Assembly (NCBI GenBank): GCA_964570625.1
Contig: CAZMYW010000017.1
Span: forward strand, 38,212-102,211
Length of the DNA: 64,000 nucleotides
Direction of reading: 5' to 3'
DNA from: JBFLXB01 sp964570625
Lineage (GTDB): Bacteria > Nitrospirota > Nitrospiria > 2-01-FULL-66-17
Shown: piece after piece, positions 34,349-42,791 of the stretch
How positions within the stretch are numbered: the stretch's first letter is position 1
Layout of the letters: each line of letters begins with the position of its first letter
Translations under genes and position numbers: made by a program
Notes under the pieces: generated by a model
Database searches by the model: none
Told to the model about the DNA's origin: nothing
What the model saw: only the letters and a program-made list of their open reading frames with translations

Positions 34349-35605
34349 GTGTTGCAAACCTCCGACCCTCAACGACCGGCCAAAGAATCCATCGATCTCT
34401 CGGCCTTGCGTATTGATCGCAGCCCCGATCACCGCCCTGCCCCTCCGAGCTCTCGTCGTGTGTGGGCATGGGGACTGATCGCGGCCGCACTCCTCGCTGG
34501 CGGGTGGGGGTGGTATTCATGGAGCACCGCGCCCCTCGCCGTTGAGGTCGCGAGTGCGACCACCGTGTCCTCGGCGGGCGCCGGGGCGATCCTTCACGCA
34601 AGCGGGTATGTGGTGGCGCAACGTCAGGCCGACGTGGCGTCAAAGGCCACCGGACGGCTCGTGGCCCTGTACGTCGGGCCCGGCGACCCGGTGAAAAACG
34701 GACAGATCCTGGCAAAAATCGAGAGCGCGGACGTCACCGCCCGACTACACCAGGCCCAGGCGAACACCGGGGTGGCTCGCGCGGGACTGGCTCAAGCACG
34801 CGCCGCCGCCGACGAAGCCACCCTCGACTATGATCGCAAGCGCGGCCTCCGCGATGCCGAGCTGGTGTCCGCAGCCGAATTCGACGCGGCGGCGGCTCGG
34901 CACGCCACGGCGCAGGCCGGGGTGGCTTCGGCGCAGGCCGGGGTCGAGGCGGCCGAAGCCTCAGCGCGCGCGGCCGTAGTAGAAGTGGACAACACCGTGG
35001 TTCGTGCGCCGTTTGACGGCACCGTGCTCACGAAAAACGCCGACGTGGGCGAAATCGTCGCGCCATTCGGATCCTCCAGCACGGCGCGCGCCGCGGTGGT
35101 CCGGATCGCGGATATGACGTCGTTGATGGTCGAGGCCGATGTCTCGGAACGCCATCTCGATCAAATCAAGATCGGCCTGCGCTCCGAAATGACGCTCGAC
35201 GCCTATCCGCAACAGCGCTACCACGGGATGGTGGAGACCATTGTTCCGACCGCGGATCGGGCCAAAGCCACCGTGCTGACCAAAATACGGTTCACTGACC
35301 TGGACGCACGCGTGTTGCCGGAAATGAGCGCCAAGGTGGCGTTCCTGTCCAGCGAGCATTCCCCGACGCCTTCAGCGCCGCGAATTATGGTCCCCGATCA
35401 AGCCACCGTCTCCCGGGACGGCCACCGCGTGGTCTTCGTCCTCCGTCAGGACCGCGCTGTGCAAACCGCGATCGAGGCCGGCGCGTCCGCTAACGGCCTC
35501 ACCGAGATTCGCAACGGCGTCGCGCCGGGGGACCGCGTCATCCTGAATCCTCCCGACGACCTCCAAGACGGCGCCCGCGTCAAACCCGGCGGGCCGGCTC
35601 GATGA
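34349..35605 (+). CDS. ABC exporter periplasmic adaptor (HlyD/MacA-like membrane fusion protein)
   Basis: 418 residues. One N-terminal membrane helix (VWAWGLIAAALLAGGWGWYS), a lipoyl half-motif (GRLVALYVGPGDPVKNGQILAKIES), an Ala-rich α-hairpin (~150-215), second lipoyl half (NTVVRAPFDGTVLTKNADVGE) and β-barrel domains. It links an inner-membrane exporter to the outer membrane. Two FtsX/MacB-type permease genes follow directly, so it belongs to a DevBCA/MacAB-like exporter; no ATPase or TolC gene is adjacent. Confidence 0.88.
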   Translation: MLQTSDPQRPAKESIDLSALRIDRSPDHRPAPPSSRRVWAWGLIAAALLAGGWGWYSWSTAPLAVEVASATTVSSAGAGAILHASGYVVAQRQADVASKATGRLVALYVGPGDPVKNGQILAKIESADVTARLHQAQANTGVARAGLAQARAAADEATLDYDRKRGLRDAELVSAAEFDAAAARHATAQAGVASAQAGVEAAEASARAAVVEVDNTVVRAPFDGTVLTKNADVGEIVAPFGSSSTARAAVVRIADMTSLMVEADVSERHLDQIKIGLRSEMTLDAYPQQRYHGMVETIVPTADRAKATVLTKIRFTDLDARVLPEMSAKVAFLSSEHSPTPSAPRIMVPDQATVSRDGHRVVFVLRQDRAVQTAIEAGASANGLTEIRNGVAPGDRVILNPPDDLQDGARVKPGGPAR

Positions 35606-35627
35606 CACGCCGCACGAAGGGTCTCTC

Positions 35628-36791
35628 GTGACGCTGCTCCGCCTGATCGTGTACAACGCTCTGCGTCACAAGCTGAGGACCTCGCTCACCGTGCTGGGCC
35701 TGGCTATCGCGGTGCTCGCGTTCGCGATGCTCCGGACTATGGTGGACGCGTGGTACGCGGGCGTGGACGCGTCGCAACAGAACCGGCTCATCACGCGCAA
35801 CGCGATCTCCCTCGCGTTCTCTCTTCCGTTAGCCTACCGCGATCGCATCGCGCAAGTGCCCGGCGTCACGGCGGTCAGCTACGGCGACTGGTTCGGCGGC
35901 GTCTACATCGATGAAAAGAATTTCTTCGCCCAGTTCGGCGTGGACGCCGCCACCTGGTTCCAGGTGTACTCGGAGTACCAGGTGCCGCCGGATCAGATGG
36001 ACACGTTCTCCAGGGAGCGGAACGCCACGATCGTAGGCCGCAAGCTGGCCGAGCGCTACGGCTGGGAACTCGGCGATGCCGTCAGACTGCGCGGAACGTT
36101 TTTCCCCGGCGATTGGGACTTCGTGATCCGGGGCGTCTACTCGGCTGATCCCGCCGTGAAGACCGCGGATGAGACCCAGATGTTTTTTCACTGGGACGCA
36201 CTCGATCAGCACCTCAGGCAAACGCTTCCCGAGGCCGCGGGCCTCGTCGGGTTCTACACGTTTACGATCGACCGGGCCCAGGACCCCGCTCAGATCGGGC
36301 GAGCGGTGGACGCGTTGTTCGCCAACTCGCTCGCAGAAACCCTGACCGAGACCGAGCGGGAATTCCAACTGGGGTTCGTGTCGATGACCGAAGCCATTCT
36401 GCTGGCGATCGAGGCCATCTCGATCATGATCGTCGGCCTGATCTTGATCGTGCTGGCCAACACGATGGCGATGTCCGCGCGCGAACGCGCGACCGAATAC
36501 GCGGTCATGAAAACGCTGGGATTCTCTCCGGGGCGCATCGCCTGGCTGATCACCGGCGAGTCGCTTGTCCTCGCAAGCGCGGGAGGTCTGATCGGCTTGA
36601 TGGCGGTTTTTCCGCTCGCCAATGCCTTTGGCGCCGCGATCGGCAGCTTTTTCCCGGTGTTCAAGGTCTCCGGGATCACGTTAGCCGCGGCCGCCGGGCT
36701 GGATTTCGCGGCGGCGGTGGCCGCGGCCGCGATTCCTTCGTGGTTCGTGGCCCGAACCTCCATCGCCGAGGGGCTGCGGCACGTGGGATGA
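35628..36791 (+). CDS. ABC exporter permease, FtsX/MacB_PCD type (1)
   Basis: 387 residues: first helix (TSLTVLGLAIAVLAFAMLR), a large periplasmic MacB_PCD domain (~55-245) and three C-terminal helices with the FtsX core (ARERATEYAVMKTLGFSPGRIAWL). GTG start 23 bp after the adaptor gene. Together with the next gene it likely forms a heterodimeric permease. Confidence 0.88.
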   Translation: MTLLRLIVYNALRHKLRTSLTVLGLAIAVLAFAMLRTMVDAWYAGVDASQQNRLITRNAISLAFSLPLAYRDRIAQVPGVTAVSYGDWFGGVYIDEKNFFAQFGVDAATWFQVYSEYQVPPDQMDTFSRERNATIVGRKLAERYGWELGDAVRLRGTFFPGDWDFVIRGVYSADPAVKTADETQMFFHWDALDQHLRQTLPEAAGLVGFYTFTIDRAQDPAQIGRAVDALFANSLAETLTETEREFQLGFVSMTEAILLAIEAISIMIVGLILIVLANTMAMSARERATEYAVMKTLGFSPGRIAWLITGESLVLASAGGLIGLMAVFPLANAFGAAIGSFFPVFKVSGITLAAAAGLDFAAAVAAAAIPSWFVARTSIAEGLRHVG

Positions 36792-36792
36792 G

Positions 36793-37959
36793 ATGAAGAT
36801 CCCGATCGCTTACAGTCTTCGCAATCTCGGTGCGCGGCGCTTGACCACGGTGATGACCGCTGCGGGCATGGCGCTTGTGGTGTTCGTCTTTTCCGCGGTG
36901 CTGATGCTGGCCCACGGACTGGAGCGCACCATGGTCGGCACCGGGTCCGAGGACAACGCGTTGATCACGCGCCGTTCAGCCACCTCCGAGGTCCAGAGTT
37001 TTCTCTCGCGCGAGCAGACCGCAACCGTGCTGGCCTCGGACGAGATCGTCAGGGATCCGGGGGGCGTGCCCATTGGAGGGTCGGAAACCGTTACCATCAT
37101 CAACCTGCCCAAACGAGAGACCGGCAAACCGTCCAACGTCCAGATCCGCGGCGCCTCGCCGCTCGCCATGACACTGCGCCCTCAAATCAAGCTGGCGGAG
37201 GGACGCCTTTGGCAGCCCGGATCTTCGGAAGTGATCGTGGGCCGCGGAATCGCCTCGCGTTTCGAGGGGACCGGTATGGGGGAAACGATCCATTTCGCGC
37301 TGAGGGAGTGGACCGTGGTCGGCATCTTCGACGGAGGCGGTAGCGGATTTGATTCCGAAATCTGGGTGGATGCGGATCAGCTGATGCAGGCATTTCGCCG
37401 GACGATCTTTTCGTCCGTACTGGTGCGCGTCCCCGATGCCAAAGCGTTCGATGCGCTCAAGGCCCGATTGGAAACCGACCCCCGATTGACGGTGGAGGTC
37501 AAACGGGAAATCGAGTACTACGCGGCGCAGTCCGAGATGTTCGCCACCTTTATCCGCGTGGTGGGACTGCTGGTGACCGTGATTTTCAGCCTCGGCGCTG
37601 TGATCGGCGCCATGATCACCATGTACGCCGCCGTGTCCAACCGCACACAGGAAATCGGCGCGCTCCGAGCGCTCGGATTCCCCCGCCGCGCGGTATGGGG
37701 CGCGTTCGTGATCGAGGCGCTCGCGTTGTCGCTGCTCGGAGGGTTGCTCGGCGTGGGCGCCGCCGCGTTGCTCCAATTCATATCCATCTCCTCCGTCAAC
37801 TTCGCCACGTTCACCGAAATCGCGTTCGGCTTTTCATTGTCTCCCGCCATCGTGGGCCAATCGCTGTGTTTTGCCGCGGTGATGGGTTTCGTCGGTGGGG
37901 TCTTGCCCGCGATCCGGGCGAGTCGAATGAAGATCGTCGAGGCGCTTCGCACGCCCTAG
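36793..37959 (+). CDS. ABC exporter permease, FtsX/MacB_PCD type (2)
   Basis: 388 residues with the same architecture as its neighbour (first helix VMTAAGMALVVFVFSAVLML, periplasmic domain, C-terminal NRTQEIGALRALGFPRRAVWG). It starts 1 bp after the preceding stop. The gene is followed directly by repeat copy C rather than by an ATPase gene, which would be the usual next member. Confidence 0.88.
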   Translation: MKIPIAYSLRNLGARRLTTVMTAAGMALVVFVFSAVLMLAHGLERTMVGTGSEDNALITRRSATSEVQSFLSREQTATVLASDEIVRDPGGVPIGGSETVTIINLPKRETGKPSNVQIRGASPLAMTLRPQIKLAEGRLWQPGSSEVIVGRGIASRFEGTGMGETIHFALREWTVVGIFDGGGSGFDSEIWVDADQLMQAFRRTIFSSVLVRVPDAKAFDALKARLETDPRLTVEVKREIEYYAAQSEMFATFIRVVGLLVTVIFSLGAVIGAMITMYAAVSNRTQEIGALRALGFPRRAVWGAFVIEALALSLLGGLLGVGAAALLQFISISSVNFATFTEIAFGFSLSPAIVGQSLCFAAVMGFVGGVLPAIRASRMKIVEALRTP

Positions 37960-37970
37960 CTAAACGTCAC

Positions 37971-38195
37971 AGGCTGCTCAAAAAACTCCAGATGCCCCCT
38001 TCGGGGACTTCCGGCTTTCTTACTCTGAAGGTGGGTCGCAAGGCCGGAAGGAGGAAACCGCAGCGTACTGGGTCGTACGTGAGGGCGAGTGGCGCCGCGA
38101 AGAAGCGGCGCCAAGTCACGAGCGCCGCCGAGACGGTGAGGCGGCCGGATTCCTCAGGATCTCCCAACGAGGCAGATGGGCTTTTTCAGCAACCT
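37971..38195 (+). repeat. Dispersed intergenic inverted-repeat element, copy C
   Basis: Termini AGGCTGCTCAAAAA (37971-37984) and TTTTTCAGCAACCT (38182-38195) are imperfect inverted repeats (12 of 14). The core contains GCAGCGTACTGGGTCGTACG, shared with copies A and B, and a local hairpin (GGCGCCGCGAAGAAGCGGCGCC). The right end forms the stop codon of the methyltransferase gene on the other strand. Confidence 0.75.
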
Positions 38196-38850
38196 ACCGC
38201 GGGCGTCTGAGCACGATGCGCCGAAACCACCCCCGCGCAAGATCCGGCTCGTCGCGAACCAGGTCGAGACCGGGGCATGACGCGAGGACGTCTTCGAACA
38301 CCACGTCGGTCCGAGTGGCCAGCCGCCCGAGCAGAGGGCTGATCCAGCGTCTCACCGGCGCGCGTTGTCCGGGGCGAAGAAACTTATCCAGGATGTGGAT
38401 CGTTCCACCGGGACGCACCACTCGTGCCGCCTCGACCAGGAGCGCGCGCGGATCCGGCACCACCGCCAGGATGAGGTGCAACACGGCGCGATCGAATGAT
38501 CCGTCCGCAAGAGGCAGCTCCATCCCGTCTCCGCGAACAAGGCTGATTGGAACCGCGTATTCTCGGGCCTTGGCGCGAGCCCGCACGATCATCGCCTCCG
38601 TCAAATCAACGCCCACGTATGAGGCCCCGGGCTTGAGCCACGGGAGATCGAGGCCCGTACCGACCCCGACCAGAACCACTCGTTGGCCCGAGACATCGTC
38701 CAACGCGGCCAGACTCTTCCGGCGGCTCTCGCGAAACGCCGACGCCACGGCGAAGTCGTAGAACGGCGCCCACAGGGTATACGCTCGGCCTAACCACGAC
38801 GATCGTTCGGCTGGCTTCGCCGCGCGACGGGATGCCGCGTCGGATGACAT
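38194..38850 (-). CDS. Class I SAM-dependent methyltransferase
   Basis: About 218 residues from ATG 38850 (ATG 38919 is an alternative; neither has a good ribosome-binding site). Methyltransferase_11-type motifs: motif I VVLVGVGTGLDLPWL, acidic end of strand 2 YVGVDLTEAMI, GDGMELPLADGSFDRAV and VVRPGGTIHILDKFLRPG. This resembles UbiE/phosphatidylethanolamine N-methyltransferase-like enzymes (YTLWAPFYD at the N-terminus), but the substrate is open. Its TAG stop is supplied by the end of repeat copy C. Confidence 0.85.
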   Translation of the reverse strand: MSSDAASRRAAKPAERSSWLGRAYTLWAPFYDFAVASAFRESRRKSLAALDDVSGQRVVLVGVGTGLDLPWLKPGASYVGVDLTEAMIVRARAKAREYAVPISLVRGDGMELPLADGSFDRAVLHLILAVVPDPRALLVEAARVVRPGGTIHILDKFLRPGQRAPVRRWISPLLGRLATRTDVVFEDVLASCPGLDLVRDEPDLARGWFRRIVLRRPR

Positions 38851-38927
38851 CGAAAGCACCGGGGACGACGGATGAGGGGCCTGAATTCGTCGCCTCTCAA
38901 CCAGTCGAGGAGCGCGCATCAAGGAGC

Positions 38928-39254
38928 TCAGCGGCGAGCCTGAATCCACTCTTTGATCACGCGCGGGGTGCGCGTATCGATGTAGGTGAACCGGACACCG
39001 ATGCCGTGCGGCGAACGCCGAACGATCCGGCCGTTCGTAGTGACGAACTGCGTTTCGTTTTCGTCCAGCGAAAAGGTAATGCTCATCGACGTGCCGATAT
39101 CGAACCGCAGGGGCGCTTCGATAAAACATCCGGAAAAGCTCAGATCCCGGATCGTTCCGCTGATACAGGAGGGTCCTGATCGTATCGTGGCCTGGCCGGC
39201 AAACGGCAAACGAACGTGTGGGCGTTGTTCGGCAGTTGGTGGAGCCTGCATCAT
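38928..39254 (-). CDS. PilZ-domain protein
   Basis: 108 residues; ATG 39254 with GGAGGA at 6 nt. PilZ domain: the RxxxR-like region is partial (EQRPHVRLPF), followed by the D/NxSxxG motif DLSFSGCFIE and the closing strands IGVRFTYID. PilZ domains bind cyclic di-GMP; the incomplete Arg motif makes binding uncertain. It could act on motility or exopolysaccharide, but has no informative partner besides the surface protein genes around it. Confidence 0.82.
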   Translation of the reverse strand: MMQAPPTAEQRPHVRLPFAGQATIRSGPSCISGTIRDLSFSGCFIEAPLRFDIGTSMSITFSLDENETQFVTTNGRIVRRSPHGIGVRFTYIDTRTPRVIKEWIQARR

Positions 39255-39373
39255 AGCCGATCCTCCGTTGATAATGTGGACGTAGTCTGGAAGAGGAACC
39301 ACAACGCCGGGGCGGAAATTCCGCGCGCCGCCGGTCGCACAATCTTGCACAGCCTTCCCGAGCTCCCGGAACG

Positions 39374-39925
39374 TCAGAACCCGTCCACCCGCCCGCCGAA
39401 CCACTGGACACCCTGCGCGATTCCTCCGGTGGCACTGGCAAGACTCGGAGCCTCGAACACCAGCGCGCTGGCGCCGACCGCAATCACTCGGAATCGGAGT
39501 TTCACGAAAATACCGTCCTCCTGTGAACCCAAGGGGGTGTTGCTTTTGACGATCTGCACGGTCAGGTCATCCTCGGCCGGAGCGGGTGTCGGCACGGTAT
39601 ACGCCACATTCGAGGGCAACGCCTGCTGCTCGAAAAAGTCTCCCGGCTCGAAATCTACGAACTGCAGCACCGCCGGGTCGAACCGGATGGTAAATGTCGT
39701 CCGAACAGCCGGCTGTGCAATATCTTCTCCCCACACCTCCAAGGTGACGGTATCGCCTAGAACGTCGTTCTCCCGCAACGACACGCTGTTGGCAGTGGGT
39801 GCGAGTTGATCGGGCGTGAATTGCGCCGACAGCGTCGACAGGTCCGTGACACTCCCACCGTTCCCGCACGACACCAGCAGGAATGAGGACGCTACAAGCA
39901 CGATTAGTTTCAATACAGTTTTCAC
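39374..39925 (-). CDS. Cohesin-like lipoprotein
   Basis: 183 residues from GTG 39925: lipobox FLLVSC, then a single β-sandwich resembling type I cohesin-like modules (FTIRFDPAVLQFVDFEPGDFF ... LRFRVIAVGASALVFEAPSL). In non-cellulosomal bacteria such modules serve in cell-surface adhesion. The 220-bp upstream gap (39926-40145) includes an AT-rich stretch (39935-39965) that may be its promoter; no ribosome-binding site is clear. Confidence 0.75.
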   Translation of the reverse strand: MKTVLKLIVLVASSFLLVSCGNGGSVTDLSTLSAQFTPDQLAPTANSVSLRENDVLGDTVTLEVWGEDIAQPAVRTTFTIRFDPAVLQFVDFEPGDFFEQQALPSNVAYTVPTPAPAEDDLTVQIVKSNTPLGSQEDGIFVKLRFRVIAVGASALVFEAPSLASATGGIAQGVQWFGGRVDGF

Positions 39926-40145
39926 CGTAATACCAATAGATTGATAATAAATAGATAAAGCTTCACGCGAAACTTCTAATGGGCCAGGACAACGCGCCCC
40001 ACCAACAAGAAAGACATTTTCCCTCCCGGATGTGTTCCGGACCGATTGTCACGCGATACGGGCAGGGGCGGTGAGGAGGTGCTCTATGCGGGCAGATGAC
40101 ACAAGACGGGATACCGAGTGCCGAAATGCTGCCAGTGGGCCGGGC

Positions 40146-41900
40146 TCAGGGAATCCGCTCGAACACGTAGGCCGCCCCTGAAGTCAGTCGGGTGTTGTCG
40201 ACCTCATTCCCGTCAATGCCCGTCGCCTGGCTGTCCTCGCCGATCGCACCGACCGCCAACGTGGTGCCGTCGAGCGCCACGCTTCCGCCGAATCCGTCGA
40301 TGCTCTCGGTGTTGGTGGCTTTGACGTAGTCCAGTTGCGTCCACTCGCCCGCGCTGGAGACGAATACATACACCGCCCCGGCGGTGGTTGTGGTGTTCAC
40401 GGTCTGATCGCCGTCAATGACGCGGGCGTCACTGTCCTCACCTGGGGCGCTTACCGCCAGCGTGTCCCCGCTCAACGCCACTCTCCAGGCAAACGCATCA
40501 CCCGAGTTGGTATTGGAGGCTTTCACGTAGGCCGACTGCACCCAGGTGGTTACGCTGCGGGAAAAGACGTACGCTGCCCCGGAATCAACGGCGCCGTTAC
40601 TTTCTTGGACGCCGCCAACACCCGTGTCAGCGCCGTCTTCCAGCGGTGCTCCGACTGCCAAGGTATCACCGTCCAACGCCACGCTCCAACCAAACGCATC
40701 CGCTGCGCCCGGGGTCTTAGCTTTGAGGTAATCTTCTTCAGCCCACACTCCATTGATGTCGCGGACAAACACATACACCGCCCCAGCGGTCCTCGCGCCG
40801 TTGTTGTCCGGATTGTCCGACACGAGGCTGCTTTCGCCGGAAGCGCCCACCGCCAAGGTGTCCCCGCTCAACGCCACACTGATACCGAAGTCGTCGCCCG
40901 CGTCGGCGTTGGACGCTTTGATGTAGCCCTGCTGGATCCACGCGATTCCGTCGTCGTGAAAGACATACGCCGCGCCCGCATTCGACGCGCTGTTGTCCGT
41001 TTCGCCTAAGCCGATGGCACTGTCTTCCAGCGGCGCGCCCACCGCCAGGGTGTCCCCGCTCAGCGCCACGCTCCACCCGAATCGGTCGCCCGCCTCAACG
41101 TTGCCGGCTTTCAGATACGCCGTTTGGTTCCAGGTGGTTCCGTCATAGACAAACACGTACGCCGAGCCGGCATCAACGGCACTATTGGCACCGGGGTTCC
41201 CGATGGTTCCGCTGTCTTCCGAGGGTGCGCCCACCGCCAATCTGTTTCCGCTTAATGCCACGCTCCACCCGAACCGGTCACCGGCACCGGGAACCAGGGG
41301 TTTCACGTAGGCATTCAACGCCCACACCCCATTGATGTCGCGGACAAACACATAGACTGCTCCGGCATCCAGCGCGCTGTTGTCAGCGTCGTTCCCGTTG
41401 ACTCCGCTGTCTTCGGACGGCGCTCCGATCGCCAAGGTATCGCCATCCAGCGCCAGGCTGTAGCCGAAGTGGTCGTCCGCGCCGGTATTCGACGCTTTGG
41501 CGTAGGCCTGCCGGACGAAATTCACTTCGGTGCCGCGGGTCACCTCGATGTTATAAAACCTGACCGCGCCTCCGGTGGTGACCACCCGAACATTCAGGAA
41601 GTTCCGACCCTCCGTCAGACTGATCGGATCACCGACGTTACCGCCGTTGACGGTGACGGAGGCATCGGCTTCGGTAGGTGTCGCCGTCGTGACCGTGGCT
41701 TCGAGGGTGGGAAATCCCGTGCTGATCGTATACGTTACGACGTCGGAATCGAACGGCTCATTAAAAGGTCCCACGTCAACGACCAATGCGGTCAAGGTCG
41801 GGTCGCCGGTGGGACCCTCTTCGTCGCTGGCACAACCCGGAAGCATGCCGACACTGGCGAGAAACATCCCGGCTATCAAGAACACTGACGGTCTCTTCAT
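40146..41900 (-). CDS. FG-GAP seven-repeat β-propeller lipoprotein
   Basis: 584 residues. Lipobox MLPGC; then a cadherin-like β-sandwich (residues ~35-120: LEATVTTATPTEADASVTVN), then seven repeats of ~65 residues with the pattern GDxFGxSVALxGDTLAVGAPxEDS (first HFGYSLALDGDTLAIGAPSE, last FGGSVALDGTTLAVGAIGED). Seven copies match an integrin-α-like seven-bladed propeller. Surface attachment through lipid and a binding or adhesion role are likely. ATG 41900 has AAAGG upstream. Confidence 0.9.
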   Translation of the reverse strand: MKRPSVFLIAGMFLASVGMLPGCASDEEGPTGDPTLTALVVDVGPFNEPFDSDVVTYTISTGFPTLEATVTTATPTEADASVTVNGGNVGDPISLTEGRNFLNVRVVTTGGAVRFYNIEVTRGTEVNFVRQAYAKASNTGADDHFGYSLALDGDTLAIGAPSEDSGVNGNDADNSALDAGAVYVFVRDINGVWALNAYVKPLVPGAGDRFGWSVALSGNRLAVGAPSEDSGTIGNPGANSAVDAGSAYVFVYDGTTWNQTAYLKAGNVEAGDRFGWSVALSGDTLAVGAPLEDSAIGLGETDNSASNAGAAYVFHDDGIAWIQQGYIKASNADAGDDFGISVALSGDTLAVGASGESSLVSDNPDNNGARTAGAVYVFVRDINGVWAEEDYLKAKTPGAADAFGWSVALDGDTLAVGAPLEDGADTGVGGVQESNGAVDSGAAYVFSRSVTTWVQSAYVKASNTNSGDAFAWRVALSGDTLAVSAPGEDSDARVIDGDQTVNTTTTAGAVYVFVSSAGEWTQLDYVKATNTESIDGFGGSVALDGTTLAVGAIGEDSQATGIDGNEVDNTRLTSGAAYVFERIP

Positions 41901-42042
41901 GCTGCCTTTCTCGGCCGCGCAGGCACACGCGGCGGGGCTGAATCAGCTTTGGTCAACTCAACACAATGTCGACGCGGGTGTCAAGAACAATGCCGGCTGG
42001 CCGTATGAGCTCGCCGGTCTCACCGAACGACCGCACAGGCCG

Positions 42043-42116
42043 TGCCCCCGGGCCGAATTGAACGGCCGACAAACGGTTTAGGAAACCGCTGCTCTATCCA
42101 ACTGAGCTACGGGGGC
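42043..42116 (-). tRNA. tRNA-Arg (anticodon CCT)
   Basis: A complete 74-nt cloverleaf on the minus strand: acceptor GCCCCCG/CGGGGGC, D arm GCTC/GAGC, anticodon stem GCGGT with loop TTCCTAA (anticodon CCT, reads AGG), 5-nt variable loop, T arm GGCCG-TTCAATT-CGGCC and discriminator A. CCA is not encoded. It lies between the FG-GAP lipoprotein and the CBS gene. Confidence 0.95.
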
Positions 42117-42318
42117 TTCGCGGCGACCGGCGACAACAGCAGCGTTTTATAGCACAAGGCAGATCAGACTGTCACCACGCGCCGATCCACGGGTGTTGCC
42201 CTCTGTGAACCTCGCCAACGATCTGGTACACTTCGCTTGTCACGGACATTCGGTCGGCGGTGCGACGCCGACGCCACCAGTTTCGACGAGGAGCCGCATG
42301 CGAACACAGGGAGGGGTG

Positions 42319-42705
42319 ATGACCGAAGCGCGGGTGTCGGAGTACATGACCGACGAGGTGCGCAGCGTGCGATGGGATGCCACGCTCAAGGACGCCGGCA
42401 AACTCCTGCAGAAATACAAGATCGGGTTGCTGTTCGTGGACGACGACCGACGCTACCTCGGCGTCATCACCGAATCCGGCCTGAGCCGCAACGCGGTGGC
42501 TAAAGGCCTCGACCCGAACACCACGCTGGTCAAAGCCGTCATGAGCCGGAAGATCGTGTCGATCGAGGACAACGAGGCGATCGTTGATGCGGTCAAACTC
42601 ATGAAGGAACACGGCATCCGGCATTTGGCGGTCACGAAGAACGAAACCGTGGTGGGCATCATCTCGATCTCCGATATCGTACGGTACTACTCGGGCGTCG
42701 AGTAG
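42319..42705 (+). CDS. CBS-domain pair protein
   Basis: 128 residues made of two CBS motifs (RVSEYMTDEVRSVRWDATLK and MSRKIVSIEDNEAIVDAVKL), each closing with the family pattern GVIT/GIISISDIVRYY. Such pairs bind adenosine nucleotides and regulate partners. ATG 42319 has GGAGG 4 nt upstream; ATG 42298, with GAGGAG 4 nt upstream, would add seven residues and is equally possible. Confidence 0.88.
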   Translation: MTEARVSEYMTDEVRSVRWDATLKDAGKLLQKYKIGLLFVDDDRRYLGVITESGLSRNAVAKGLDPNTTLVKAVMSRKIVSIEDNEAIVDAVKLMKEHGIRHLAVTKNETVVGIISISDIVRYYSGVE

Positions 42706-42791
42706 CCGCGGTTGCGGACCGGTTCCGGTCGGCAACCGCACTGAAACCTACACGCGCGTTCCAGCGCGGTCGGGAGTACCCGGTAACCGGT

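Noticed and set aside
42043..42116. Genomic island inserted at the tRNA-Arg gene
   Set aside because: No integrase gene and no visible partial duplicate of the tRNA 3' end in the window; the neighbouring genes look ordinary in composition.
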